Below are positions 35,943-44,278 of a stretch of DNA of 64,000 nt, one piece after another. The notes beneath the pieces were generated by a model. It was not told where the DNA came from and made no database searches. It worked only from the letters and a program-made list of their open reading frames with translations. The translations under genes and the position numbers were made by a program. Origin of the DNA: Autumnicola psychrophila (GTDB lineage: Bacteria > Bacteroidota > Bacteroidia > Flavobacteriales > Flavobacteriaceae); NCBI RefSeq assembly GCF_031846645.1, contig NZ_JAVRHN010000001.1, positions 124,001 through 188,000 of the forward strand, given 5' to 3'. Within the stretch, counting starts at the first letter, position 1. The number at the start of each line of letters is the position of its first letter.

Positions 35943-36273
35943 ATTTTCTACTCTTTAAGATCATTTAATCGTAAATCCAGTGGCTTCGAATTATTTTGAT
36001 CTTCATTCTTTCAGCAAATCACTCTTCTTCTTTTCTCAATGTACTGGTTTAAATTACAGATTTTTTTTTACTGTCGTAAAACAAGTACCTAAAAATGCCC
36101 ATATTGGCTATTAAGATTAATATGAAAACTAATTTAAAGTAACGTTAAATACTTTCCTTCAGCATATGCTTTTTGTAATTTAATAAAAATTAGAAGCAAT
36201 CAACTCTTCCATCTCCCCGTAATGTTGATTTGTTTAGCTGAAAAAGAAAATATTTAACTAAACTGAGAAAATT
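35943..36273. other. Divergent intergenic region, HD hydrolase / alcohol dehydrogenase
   Basis: About 330 A/T-rich bases. I see no reading frame, terminator or consensus promoter worth reporting. Confidence 0.35.
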
Positions 36274-37431
36274 ATGTTAGCAGTAAATTATCGCGGACCA
36301 TTTCGTATCCGCGCCGACAAAAACCTACCCTATCCTGAAATTGAACATCCCGAAGATGCGATAGTAAAAGTACTCCGCTCCTGTATTTGTGGATCGGATC
36401 TTCATCTTTATCACGGGCTTGTTCCAGATACGAGAGTGGGAACAACTTTTGGCCATGAGTTTATAGGAGAAGTGGTAGAGACAGGATCATCTGTAGAAAA
36501 TCTTAAAGTTGGGGACAAGGTGATGGTTCCTTTTAATATTGCCTGCGGAAAATGTGCATTTTGCAAACAGGAGCTGTACGGAAATTGTCACGAAGCGAAT
36601 CCACAATCTACAGCCGCAGGAGGGATATTTGGATATTCTCACACCACCGGCGGTTATCATGGAGGGCAGGCAGAATATGTGCGTGTTCCTTATGCTGATG
36701 TTGGCCCAACTGTTATTCCTGAATGGATGGACCCAGATGATGCCGTTCTTTTAACAGATGTTGTTCCTACTGGCTATCAGGCTGCAGAAATGGGAGGTAT
36801 CCAGGAAGGAGATACCGTTGTTGTTTTTGGTGCGGGCCCTATAGGAATTATGGCTGCAAAAAGCGCATGGTTATTTGGAGCAGGCCGTGTAATTGTAATT
36901 GACAAGCTGGATTACCGGCTGGAGTTTGTGAAGGAATATGCGCAGTGCGAAGTCTTCAACTTTCAGGAACTGGAAGATCCGGTTGTGTTCATTAAGCAAC
37001 AAACAGACTCTCTGGGCGCCGATGTATGTATAGATGCAGTAGGTGCTGAGGCTGCAGGAAACAAAGTAAATTCGCTTATGGGAAGAAAGTTACTTCTTCA
37101 GGGTGGGTCTACAACCGCACTTCACTGGGCGATAAATTCAGTAAAAAAAGGAGGAATTGTCTCCATCGTAGGAGTATATGGACCGGTAGATGCGCTTGTT
37201 CCTATTGGGAATGTGCTTAACAAGGGGATAACTATAAGAGCCAATCAGGCTTCAGTAAAAAGATTATTACCTAAAATGATAGAGCACGTGAAAAACGGTG
37301 TCCTGGATCCTAAGGCGATCATTACTCACCGCATACCTTTGGAAGAAGTGGCAGAAGGTTATCATATCTTTTCATCTAAACTTGATAATTGTATTAAACC
37401 GGTACTTATCCCTCCTGCCGCCGGAATTTAA
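36274..37431 (+). CDS. Zinc-dependent alcohol dehydrogenase, formaldehyde-dehydrogenase-like
   Basis: 385 residues. Catalytic zinc ligands are C39 (ICGSDLH), H61 and E62 (GHEFIG); the structural zinc is held by C91, C94, C97 and C105 (CGKCAFCKQELYGNC). The NAD-binding loop is VVVFGAGPIGIMA. The loop HTTGGYHGGQAEYVRVPYADVG matches the glutathione-independent formaldehyde dehydrogenase branch of MDR enzymes. The substrate is unproven. The next gene follows by 40 bases and is probably cotranscribed, and a universal stress gene comes after that, so a stress or detoxification role is plausible. Confidence 0.88.
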   Translation: MLAVNYRGPFRIRADKNLPYPEIEHPEDAIVKVLRSCICGSDLHLYHGLVPDTRVGTTFGHEFIGEVVETGSSVENLKVGDKVMVPFNIACGKCAFCKQELYGNCHEANPQSTAAGGIFGYSHTTGGYHGGQAEYVRVPYADVGPTVIPEWMDPDDAVLLTDVVPTGYQAAEMGGIQEGDTVVVFGAGPIGIMAAKSAWLFGAGRVIVIDKLDYRLEFVKEYAQCEVFNFQELEDPVVFIKQQTDSLGADVCIDAVGAEAAGNKVNSLMGRKLLLQGGSTTALHWAINSVKKGGIVSIVGVYGPVDALVPIGNVLNKGITIRANQASVKRLLPKMIEHVKNGVLDPKAIITHRIPLEEVAEGYHIFSSKLDNCIKPVLIPPAAGI

Positions 37432-37471
37432 GCAAAAACAAGCCTAAACTATTAATTAAAAAGAATTGATT

Positions 37472-37993
37472 ATGACTACAGATGAAACCAGTCCTGAAGA
37501 TTTTAAAAACAATAGGGGCGGAGATCACAGCCATATAAAAGGATGGGGAATTGATATAGACCCTAAAAACGATCCCACTTACCCACTTAAAAAGCGTACA
37601 GACGAAGAGATTAAAGGTTACTCCTGGGAGCGATCGGAACAACAAGCAATCGATATAGAAGTGCTGCACTCGGTAGAGCGGCCTAATATAACAGCTGTTT
37701 TTGGTACCGCAGCACCTCCCCGTGGGCTTAGCGGAATGATTCGAAGGCATGCATTTAAGAAAAGTGAATCCAGCTTAGGACGATGGGTGCCCTTAATATT
37801 GGCAGATCGTATTGATATGGTTGAAGGAGTTCTAGATGACCTGAAACAAGGCTATATTCCTAATTTCTTTGAAGAACGCGGACTAAAATCTGAATGGAAA
37901 TACAACCGTAAAAATTTCATTGTTAAAACAGCTACCGTTGCCGCTGTAGCTTCTGCAGCTGTTCTATTGCTTTCCCGAAAGAGCAAGAAGTAA
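37472..37993 (+). CDS. Hypothetical protein with C-terminal membrane anchor
   Basis: 173 residues from the ATG at 37472; an in-frame TTG 6 bases upstream is less likely. The N-terminal 90 residues are polar with the distinctive GGDHSHIKGWGIDIDPKNDPTYPLK. The middle has SGMIRRHAFKKSESSLGRWVPLILADRIDMVEG, and the C-terminus is a single hydrophobic segment (ATVAAVASAAVLLL) followed by basic SRKSKK. It looks tail-anchored in the inner membrane. I do not recognise a named family. It follows the alcohol dehydrogenase gene and is followed by a strong terminator. Confidence 0.78.
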   Translation: MTTDETSPEDFKNNRGGDHSHIKGWGIDIDPKNDPTYPLKKRTDEEIKGYSWERSEQQAIDIEVLHSVERPNITAVFGTAAPPRGLSGMIRRHAFKKSESSLGRWVPLILADRIDMVEGVLDDLKQGYIPNFFEERGLKSEWKYNRKNFIVKTATVAAVASAAVLLLSRKSKK

Positions 37994-38015
37994 ATAACAG
38001 CCCTTTATTTTATTT

Positions 38016-38053
38016 AAAAGGTTGTAGTCTCTTATGAGCTACAACCTTTTTTT
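38016..38053 (+). terminator. Intrinsic terminator after the alcohol dehydrogenase operon
   Basis: AAAAGGTTGTAG (38016-38027) pairs perfectly with CTACAACCTTTT (38039-38050) over an 11-base loop and runs into T residues. The 12-bp stem is symmetrical enough to work in both directions. Confidence 0.88.
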
Positions 38054-38353
38054 ATGCTCCAAAGTTTAAACCTACTACCTAATTTTAAGTTTTTAAAAAT
38101 TCATATAAACCATATTCTCAGCTTTAGAGTTGCCGGATATCAAGCTGAAACACTTTCAGCATGTAATCTTGACAAACAGTTTATCGCTTTCCGGAAGCAA
38201 ACGCAGAACCAGGCTAAAGACGACCTTGATATCTTATAAATTGCATGAAATCAGAATATTAGTGATATATGATTTACATCATTTTTAGTAGGTAACTTCT
38301 ATATTACCTTTATTACGGATAAAGCAGAAAATATTAACCTTTATACTGTTGTT
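38054..38353. other. Intergenic region upstream of the stress protein gene
   Basis: 300 bases with no gene I believe in; a short frame at 38054-38239 has no start context and no recognisable product. No consensus promoter was found for the downstream gene. Confidence 0.35.
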
Positions 38354-39202
38354 ATGAAAAATATTCTTTTTGCCACCGACTTTTCCAAGGAAGCTTACTG
38401 TGCACTCTATTATGCAACACGCCTGTTTAAAAATGAAGAATGCAAATTCTACATTTCAAATTTCTTTGGGGACAAAAGAGACACCTCTGTTTATCGTATT
38501 GTAAACGAGGAAGATTATAAACTAATTCCGCAATTAAAAGCAAAATCTCTGGAAGGATGTAAAGAAGTTATGCATAATATTGTTAGGGATTCCGGCAGAG
38601 AAAATCATCAGTTCGAGATCTTCACTTCAGATCAGGCTCTTGTTACTGCACTTCCGGCTGTAGTCATAAAAAAGAATATTGATTTTGTTGTAATGGGCAC
38701 CCGCGGTCATTCTGGTGTTGTGGATGGTTTTATAGGGAGCAATACCAGTAAACTTATCGAGGAGTCGCTTGCCTGCCCCTTACTTGTAGTACCTAAGGAG
38801 AGGGACTTTACCTCACCTCAAAAGCTGGCTCTTGCCACAGAGTTCCGAAAACCTTTTTCCTCTGCCATACTAAAACCGCTTATTGAACTCGCAACATCTT
38901 TTGAATCCAGTATCTCCATCATTTATGTAGGAGAAGAGGAAGAATTAAATAAAAAACAGATAGAAAACCGCAATAACTTGAGAAAGCTTCTGAAAGGGAT
39001 AGATACACATATTATCTATTTATCTTCTGATGAAGAAATTTCAAAAACGATTTCGGATTATATAAAAACCAAAGGAATTAATTTACTTTCAATGATTTAT
39101 TATAAACATGAATTCTTCGAAAAAATATTTAGGGAGCCTGTGGTTAAAAAAATTGACCATCACCTCGCATTTCCGTTTCTGGTTTTACCGGAAGAAAAGT
39201 AG
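38354..39202 (+). CDS. Two-domain universal stress protein
   Basis: 282 residues made of two Usp units. The first unit opens MKNILFATDFSKEAYCALYYA and has the ATP-binding pattern G-x2-G-x9-G(S/T) in GTRGHSGVVDGFIGSNTS, ending ACPLLVVP. The second unit (from about 150: QKLALATEFRKPFSSAILKPL) is degenerate in the nucleotide loop but ends with the parallel HLAFPFLVLP. Such tandem UspA proteins are common in Bacteroidota and linked to stress survival. It is a single gene, immediately before the presumed integration junction. Confidence 0.88.
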   Translation: MKNILFATDFSKEAYCALYYATRLFKNEECKFYISNFFGDKRDTSVYRIVNEEDYKLIPQLKAKSLEGCKEVMHNIVRDSGRENHQFEIFTSDQALVTALPAVVIKKNIDFVVMGTRGHSGVVDGFIGSNTSKLIEESLACPLLVVPKERDFTSPQKLALATEFRKPFSSAILKPLIELATSFESSISIIYVGEEEELNKKQIENRNNLRKLLKGIDTHIIYLSSDEEISKTISDYIKTKGINLLSMIYYKHEFFEKIFREPVVKKIDHHLAFPFLVLPEEK

Positions 39203-39234
39203 ATTCATAGCAGCTGAATTATCAATTTTGAAAC

Positions 39235-39271
39235 AAAAAAGCCTTGAAAATCAGATGATTAACAAGGCTTT
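39235..39271 (-). terminator. Displaced minus-strand intrinsic terminator
   Basis: AAAGCCTTG (39238-39246) and CAAGGCTTT (39263-39271) form a 9-bp stem; only on the minus strand is it followed by a T run (TTTTTTG). No minus-strand gene now lies to its right, since the integrase points the other way. It is probably the former terminator of a gene, likely a tRNA, that was separated by insertion of the element. Confidence 0.65.
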
Positions 39272-39274
39272 AAG

Positions 39275-39286
39275 TACTCGGGACGG
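39275..39286 (-). other. Possible tRNA 3'-end remnant, candidate attachment site
   Basis: TACTCGGGACGG, read on the minus strand as CCGTCCCGAGTA, resembles the acceptor-stem 3' end of a tRNA and is placed exactly where a tRNA 3' end would sit before the terminator at 39235-39271. Together with the integrase 207 bases to the right, this suggests the left attachment site of the island. The match is short and I cannot see the intact tRNA in this window. Confidence 0.35.
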
Positions 39287-39425
39287 TAGTGTTGCCAAAC
39301 AATTTAATTCCGTTTCCGACATCAACAAAAACCAGTATAAGCTTAATAAAATCAATAGCTCGCGGCACTATGTTGTCCCAAAGTAAGTTGATATGGAGTG
39401 CTTTAAATTCTTTTAAATTGATCCC

Positions 39426-39446
39426 TTGCGTACAATTTGCGTACAA
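39426..39446 (+). repeat. Tandem TTGCGTACAA repeats upstream of the integrase
   Basis: TTGCGTACAA occurs at 39426-39435 and again at 39437-39446, an 11-base period or about one helical turn. The copies lie about 50 bases upstream of the integrase start, a position suitable for integrase arm-type or excisionase sites, or for an operator. Confidence 0.6.
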
Positions 39447-39492
39447 CAAAAATGAATATGTCTTATCTTTATATTTATTGAATATATTCCTT

Positions 39493-40827
39493 ATGGCTAC
39501 AATATATTTTCTTTACCGTTCCAGGAAGCAACATGCTCCACTTACAGTGCGCCTACAAGATAATGATAAGAATAACAAAAAGTTTCAATTTGAAGCTAAA
39601 TCAGAGCTGGAGGTTACAAAAGAGTATTGGAAAACTATAAGGCATAAAAAGCGGGGCGTAGATGCAGTTGACAAAAGAAAAATAGCCGAAGTTAATTCAA
39701 AGCTATCCGAATTAGAAAAATTTCTTCTTTCTAAGTATAAAGAGCAAAAACCCAAACCTGAACAGAAATATTGGCTTAAAGAAATCCTTAATGATTTTTA
39801 CAATCCCGAGGAAGATGAACATGAAGAAATTAAAAGTGATTTAATAACAGATTGTATTCAAGAAGTAATAGACAATGCTCATACCCGAGAAAATGCTCGA
39901 GGAGGCCTGGGAATATCTATAAGCAGGGTTAAATCCTATAAAAATCTTTTGAACATTTTTAAAAAGTACCAGGGCCGTAAAAAATATCGGGTGAAAGATG
40001 TAGACATCAAATTTGGCAGACAGTTTTTGGATTGGCTGCTCAGTTCACAAAATTATTCTGAGGGTTATGCAAGAAAAAAAATTGATGATCTCAAATCAGT
40101 TTGTGCGGATGCCGAAATAAATGGTTTAGAAGTTAGTCATCAACTTAAGAAGGTTAAAGGAGGAAAAACAAAAAATGACTTCATCATATATTTAACTCCA
40201 AAAGAACTTCATAGAATTGAGAAGGCCGAATTAGAATCTGAAAGTCTTAAAAATATTAGAAAATGGCTTTTATTAGGATGCAATATTGGTCAAAGAGGAG
40301 GTGATCTACTTCGACTATCGAAAGATAATTTTATCACAAGAAATGGTTTGGAATTAATTGAACTGAAACAACAAAAGACAGGTAAAAATGTTACTATACC
40401 TGTGCTTCCCACCACTAAAGAAATTTTAAAGGAAGGACTCCCCTACACCATAGCCCTTCAAAATTTTAATAACGATTTAAAAATTCTATGTAAAACGGCT
40501 GGAATAAATTCACTTACAGAAGGAGCAAAAATTGTTATGCTTGATGAAAATGGAGAAATACTTGAAAAAGACGAAAAAGGCCGGTATAAAAAGAAAGGCA
40601 CTAAAAGGAAAATAACTGGCACTTTTCCCAAACACGAATTGATTACTTCTCACGTATGTCGCAGGACTTTTGCAACTAACCAATACGGTATAATTCCCAC
40701 ACCATTATTAATGAGAATCACCGCACATAGTACTGAAAAAATGTTTTTAGGATATATAGGTAAATCTGCTATGGATAGCGCTCAACAAATAGCTGACTTA
40801 TACGAAAAACTGGCGGCTAAAAATTAA
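39493..40827 (+). CDS. Tyrosine recombinase / integrase
   Basis: 444 residues starting at MATIYFLYRSRKQHAP, the usual opening of Bacteroidota element integrases. A frame open from 39289 would add 68 residues of unlike composition. A SAM-like N-terminal domain (about 115-200) precedes the catalytic domain: R268 (GQRGGDLLRL), H387 and R390 (HVCRRTFAT), H412 (RITAHSTEKMF) and the nucleophile Y421 (FLGYIG). All catalytic residues are present, so it is probably active. The beta-strand lysine lies in LKQQKTGKNV. It is the first gene of the mobile element. Confidence 0.92.
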   Translation: MATIYFLYRSRKQHAPLTVRLQDNDKNNKKFQFEAKSELEVTKEYWKTIRHKKRGVDAVDKRKIAEVNSKLSELEKFLLSKYKEQKPKPEQKYWLKEILNDFYNPEEDEHEEIKSDLITDCIQEVIDNAHTRENARGGLGISISRVKSYKNLLNIFKKYQGRKKYRVKDVDIKFGRQFLDWLLSSQNYSEGYARKKIDDLKSVCADAEINGLEVSHQLKKVKGGKTKNDFIIYLTPKELHRIEKAELESESLKNIRKWLLLGCNIGQRGGDLLRLSKDNFITRNGLELIELKQQKTGKNVTIPVLPTTKEILKEGLPYTIALQNFNNDLKILCKTAGINSLTEGAKIVMLDENGEILEKDEKGRYKKKGTKRKITGTFPKHELITSHVCRRTFATNQYGIIPTPLLMRITAHSTEKMFLGYIGKSAMDSAQQIADLYEKLAAKN

Positions 40828-40871
40828 CTCTACTTAAATGGAAATATTGTGAATCATATCAATCTAAAAAT

Positions 40872-41735
40872 ATGAAGCCGAAAAATATTGAATATAACCA
40901 GTTACAGCTACCAATTTTAAAGTTATGCTCCTTAAAGGAATTTCTGGAAATCGATATCAATTCCTCATTTTACGATTTTTATTTTAAGAAAGCCCACGGA
41001 AGGTATTTTAAGATTAATATGGAAATATTTATGAGTGATCTATATTACGATATTCTAATCTTCATCAATAACTATAAAGTTTTGCCCTACCAGGTTAAGG
41101 CCTATTTCAATACTACTTATAAAAGACCTCTTCTCTATAATGGAGTACCATTACAAACAAAAGAAAAATACCATTTCCTATTATTTGAAGCTATTGTTCA
41201 GCAAATAACAGGAGTCTTGGCTGTCGATAAAAATTTACCGAGCTTACCCATACAAAGTCAAGCTCATCTACTTCCTGAATATGATTTTATTCAAGCTTTT
41301 CATAATAAATTGGAGGAATTTCATACTCCGGAGAAGGATAATATTATCACCGAATTTTTCACCTTCCATAATCCGTTACCAAAATATTCCCAACAGGACA
41401 CATTAGATTTCAAAAAATCTATTCTCAGCCTTGATAAACATTATAAAGTAAATAGTATTTTACAAGAGCGGGAATTGAAAAATTTACAGCAGCAAAATAA
41501 AATTCAGTGGATGGGTACTCCTCTCGAACTGGCCGAGTTGATTAAAGCACTTATCGAAGCAAAAAAAATTAATGGTGGATCTGAAAAGCAAGTATTTGAT
41601 TTTCTTCAGCTACTATTTACTTTACCTTTTGATAAGCGTGAAAAACTTCAATCTATAAGAAAACGTTCGACAAACTTAACGCCGTTACTTCACGAGTTGG
41701 AATTCCATTTGAAACAATGGATAAACCGATCTTAA
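40872..41735 (+). CDS. RteC-like mobile-element protein
   Basis: 287 residues. The C-terminal 80 residues (KIQWMGTPLELAELIKALIEAKKINGG, then FDKREKLQSIRKRSTNLTPLLHEL) match my recollection of the RteC domain, which in CTnDOT activates excision genes. The N-terminal 200 residues are helical and not familiar beyond this family (YDILIFINNYKVLPYQVKAYF). It is 44 bases downstream of the integrase, in the same orientation. A regulatory role in element excision or mobilization is inferred from the family, not from the sequence alone. Confidence 0.65.
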   Translation: MKPKNIEYNQLQLPILKLCSLKEFLEIDINSSFYDFYFKKAHGRYFKINMEIFMSDLYYDILIFINNYKVLPYQVKAYFNTTYKRPLLYNGVPLQTKEKYHFLLFEAIVQQITGVLAVDKNLPSLPIQSQAHLLPEYDFIQAFHNKLEEFHTPEKDNIITEFFTFHNPLPKYSQQDTLDFKKSILSLDKHYKVNSILQERELKNLQQQNKIQWMGTPLELAELIKALIEAKKINGGSEKQVFDFLQLLFTLPFDKREKLQSIRKRSTNLTPLLHELEFHLKQWINRS

Positions 41736-41836
41736 CTTAAGAAAAAGTTAAAGTTATGGCGTACTAATGACATGGTATGCCGCTAGTATGCCACTAGATT
41801 TTATTGATTTGCATTGTAATTCAAAAACACAATGTA

Positions 41837-42124
41837 ATGAAAAAAGTTATCCAACTACACCAGACCACCCCTGAAGAATTAGTAAATGTCATTCTACTTG
41901 GCGTGAAGGGAGAAATTGAAACCCTCAAGAAAGAATTTCGTCCAAAAGAACCGGAAGAATACCTAACCAGATCTGAAGTTTCTAAAATGCTTAAAATTGA
42001 CCTTTCCACTGTACACCATTGGACTAAGCGTGGCAAACTGAAACCCTATGGATTGGGACGGCGTGTGTACTATAAGCGAAGTGAAATTGAACAGGCACTT
42101 ATAGATTTAAGCCCGATCCATTAG
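41837..42124 (+). CDS. Excisionase-type helix-turn-helix DNA-binding protein
   Basis: 95 residues from ATG 41837 (MKKVIQLHQTTPEELVN). An open frame to 41804 precedes it but lacks a good start. A MerR-like HTH_17 domain covers about 45-90: EYLTRSEVSKMLKIDLSTVHHWTKRGKLKPYGLGRRVYYKRSEIEQAL. The short N-terminal helix (PEELVNVILLGVKGEIETLKK) is typical of Bacteroidota element proteins of this class. It is likely the excisionase or a control factor for the following replication genes, 36 bases downstream. Confidence 0.83.
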   Translation: MKKVIQLHQTTPEELVNVILLGVKGEIETLKKEFRPKEPEEYLTRSEVSKMLKIDLSTVHHWTKRGKLKPYGLGRRVYYKRSEIEQALIDLSPIH

Positions 42125-42160
42125 AACCGATCTCTCAATCCACTTATAAATTTTATTCCT

Positions 42161-42967
42161 ATGAACGGATACGAATTTTCAAGGGCGTGGTTTGATTTCA
42201 GTTTTAATCATCCCAACAAAGTTAAACCCATACATACCGCTATTTACTTTTTTGCTATAGAACGCTGCAATAGGTTAGGCTGGAAAGAAACATTTGGCTT
42301 CCCTACCGATCTGGCTATGGAAGCTTTGGGAATTAAAAATTATAAAACCTATATCCGGGCGCTTGAAGACCTGGTTGACTGGCAATTTATTAAATGGATC
42401 CAGAAAAGCAAAAACCAATACACCTCCAACATTATTGCTTTGGTAAAAAACACCAATGCACCACCTAAAGCATTGGACAGGGCATTGCACAAAGCAGTGT
42501 CCGGACATTGTACTAAGCAAGTCCATAACATTGCTAGTATAGATAAACAATTAAACCTTAAACTAAAAAACCTTAAAACTTTAAATAAAAAAGAATTTCT
42601 AAAAGTTGATAAATCTGAAATTCCAGAAAACTATCTGGGATATTTCAACTGGGCACTTAAATTTCAGCAACTCTTTTTAAAAAATTTAAAAAATAAAGGC
42701 GCACCAACAAAAAAAATAGACCAGGCGAGATTCGAGGATTGTTTGACGCCTATTCGATTGATGCTGGACAAAGATGGTGTTTCAGAAGAACAACTTCAGC
42801 TTGCTTATGAGTTGCTAAATGGTTCTGAAGAATTCTGGAAAGGAATAATCCTAAGCACCCACAAACTCAGGGAGAAAATTGGACAGTTGATCGCCCAGGG
42901 AAATAAGCCGATGAGACTTAGAACGATGGAGTTACAGGTTCAGCATAAAATCCAGAGTTATGACTAG
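42161..42967 (+). CDS. Replication-initiator/DnaD-like protein of the element
   Basis: 268 residues. The N-terminal 90 residues look like a winged-helix replisome organiser (FSRAWFDFSFNHPNKVKPIHTAIYFFAIER, then FPTDLAMEALGIKNYKTYIRALEDL). The C-terminal half is helical and basic. It overlaps the downstream helicase-loader-like gene by 8 bases, a classic initiator plus loader pair as in phages and integrative elements. I do not recognise a precise family; DNA binding and replication are inferred from the partner. Confidence 0.65.
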   Translation: MNGYEFSRAWFDFSFNHPNKVKPIHTAIYFFAIERCNRLGWKETFGFPTDLAMEALGIKNYKTYIRALEDLVDWQFIKWIQKSKNQYTSNIIALVKNTNAPPKALDRALHKAVSGHCTKQVHNIASIDKQLNLKLKNLKTLNKKEFLKVDKSEIPENYLGYFNWALKFQQLFLKNLKNKGAPTKKIDQARFEDCLTPIRLMLDKDGVSEEQLQLAYELLNGSEEFWKGIILSTHKLREKIGQLIAQGNKPMRLRTMELQVQHKIQSYD

Positions 42968-43625
42968 TAATCAGTTTCCAGATATTATATCAAAGTCAGT
43001 TGGAAAAAATAGGCAACCTGACTTTAAACGAACTCTGGTCAGCAAACAGGTGTTCTGGAATTTATTTCGTGCTCAGTATCCCGAATTCCAAATAACGGAG
43101 GAAAACCAACACATAATTTTCAGCATTTTCCGGTATTTTTTACAACAGCAAGATTTTAATGAATTTGGTATCATAAAAAATAAACCGGGACTTGACAAAG
43201 GCTTGTTGGTCTTTGGTGATTATGGCGTAGGGAAAACCACACTCTTTGATGCCATTCATCACATTGGAAGAAAAATTCTTGACCAGACCCGAAGCACACA
43301 ACTTTGGTTCCCAAAGATCTCAACAGTTAACCTTCTTACCAGGTATTACGAATCGCAACAGAATAAAAACAGCAATTTTAAACTGGAAGATTATTATCGC
43401 GGAAAACTGTACCTGGATGATGTGGGTAAAGAAGACAAAGCTTATAATCGGGAAGAGATCATCGGAAAATTGCTTTTTGAAAGACACCGCAAGAAATTAA
43501 AAACTTTTGTGACCACCAATGAAAAACCTTCGGCTATAGCAAAACGGTACGGACATCATATCGGTGATCGATTACCGGAAATGTTCAATATCATTAAATG
43601 GGAAGGGAAAAGCTGGCGAGAATGA
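42960..43625 (+). CDS. DnaC/IstB-like AAA+ helicase loader
   Basis: 221 residues. Walker A is VFGDYGVGKTTLFDA and Walker B LYLDDVGKED; an arginine-finger-like region (RYGHHIGDRLPEMF) closes the domain, and TTNEKP forms the sensor 1. The N-terminal 60 residues are a short partner-binding region. The gene overlaps the initiator-like gene by 8 bases. It probably loads the host replicative helicase at the element's origin. No IS21 transposase is nearby, so an IstB role is unlikely. Confidence 0.82.
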   Translation: MTSNQFPDIISKSVGKNRQPDFKRTLVSKQVFWNLFRAQYPEFQITEENQHIIFSIFRYFLQQQDFNEFGIIKNKPGLDKGLLVFGDYGVGKTTLFDAIHHIGRKILDQTRSTQLWFPKISTVNLLTRYYESQQNKNSNFKLEDYYRGKLYLDDVGKEDKAYNREEIIGKLLFERHRKKLKTFVTTNEKPSAIAKRYGHHIGDRLPEMFNIIKWEGKSWRE

Positions 43626-43716
43626 TTGGTACTCAAAAGTTCTCACCACATTTTCCACGCCTTCGCAAAAGCTACAGCTTAGGAAAAAGAGGTTCGTCCG
43701 AACAGCGGATTCTGGA

Positions 43717-43811
43717 GTAAGTCAAAAAAAGGTTGATTGTTTAATCGTTGAACATAAAACCTGAATTGGATTTTAAAAATTTTATTAAACCTATTAACTT
43801 TTTTGACTTAC
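43717..43811. repeat. Long-spaced inverted repeat downstream of the helicase loader
   Basis: GTAAGTCAAAAAAAGGTT (43717-43734) is the near-perfect reverse complement of AACTTTTTTGACTTAC (43796-43811), with two missing bases, separated by about 60 bases of A/T-rich sequence. It could be a transcript end structure or an origin element. Confidence 0.6.
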
Positions 43812-43969
43812 CCCCTCAAGATATTTTAGCCCTAAAAGATTCAAGGAAAAAGTAGTCAAAGATGAATTTTAGAAAATTTTAAAGGAGTTCCAAGGCTGAT
43901 CATTAAGCACTTGATTTTTGTGATTTAGTGATGTGGAAAAGCTATTTAAATTTTAGTAGCGAAGCGGAT

Positions 43970-44026
43970 GGAATTTGAATAGCAAGAGGGTAACCTGCTA
44001 AAGCAAGGTTACAATTTTCAAATTCC
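43970..44026. repeat. Nested inverted repeats, candidate transfer or replication origin
   Basis: An outer arm GGAATTTGAA (43970-43979) is the perfect reverse complement of TTCAAATTCC (44017-44026). Inside it GTAACCTGC (43990-43998) pairs with GCAAGGTTAC (44003-44012) with a single bulge and a 4-base loop. The structure lies 190 bases upstream of the mobilization-protein gene. No T-tract follows, so it is not a terminator. It is the best candidate for oriT or for an element origin. Confidence 0.6.
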
Positions 44027-44215
44027 TGATATTCAATTATTTATGATTTTTAATATTTAAAACCCTGGTGCATAAATAATTAAGATCATTTGTTAGCTAC
44101 TGAAAACAGGGAAATAATCTACTGTACATAGTGGATACTATTAAACCACAATTTGATTAAAAACACTGTTATTCAGACACTTATAAATTAATAAAAACAC
44201 ATAATAAAATGATCG

Positions 44216-44278
44216 ATGGAGCAAAAACCAGCTCTTTGGTCTGAAGAAGCCCAACAGCAAAGAAAAAAAATACTGTAA
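44216..44278 (+). CDS. 20-codon leader reading frame overlapping the mobilization gene
   Basis: ATG at 44216 opens a 20-codon frame (MEQKPALWSEEAQQQR...) that ends in a TAA sharing its last base with the next ATG (TAATG, 44276-44280). This layout implies that translation of the short frame could couple to or control the following gene. It may equally be a chance frame. Confidence 0.4.
   Translation: MEQKPALWSEEAQQQRKKIL

Noticed and set aside
38054..38239. A small gene after the alcohol dehydrogenase operon
   Set aside because: It starts inside the tail of a terminator, has no plausible product, and no ribosome binding context.
39289..39492. An N-terminal extension of the integrase
   Set aside because: The added 68 residues lack any resemblance to integrases, and the segment contains the direct repeats at 39426-39446 and the probable promoter.
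42960..43625. IstB subunit of an IS21 element
   Set aside because: No IstA transposase or terminal repeats are nearby, and the gene overlaps a replication-initiator-like gene, so a helicase-loader role fits better.
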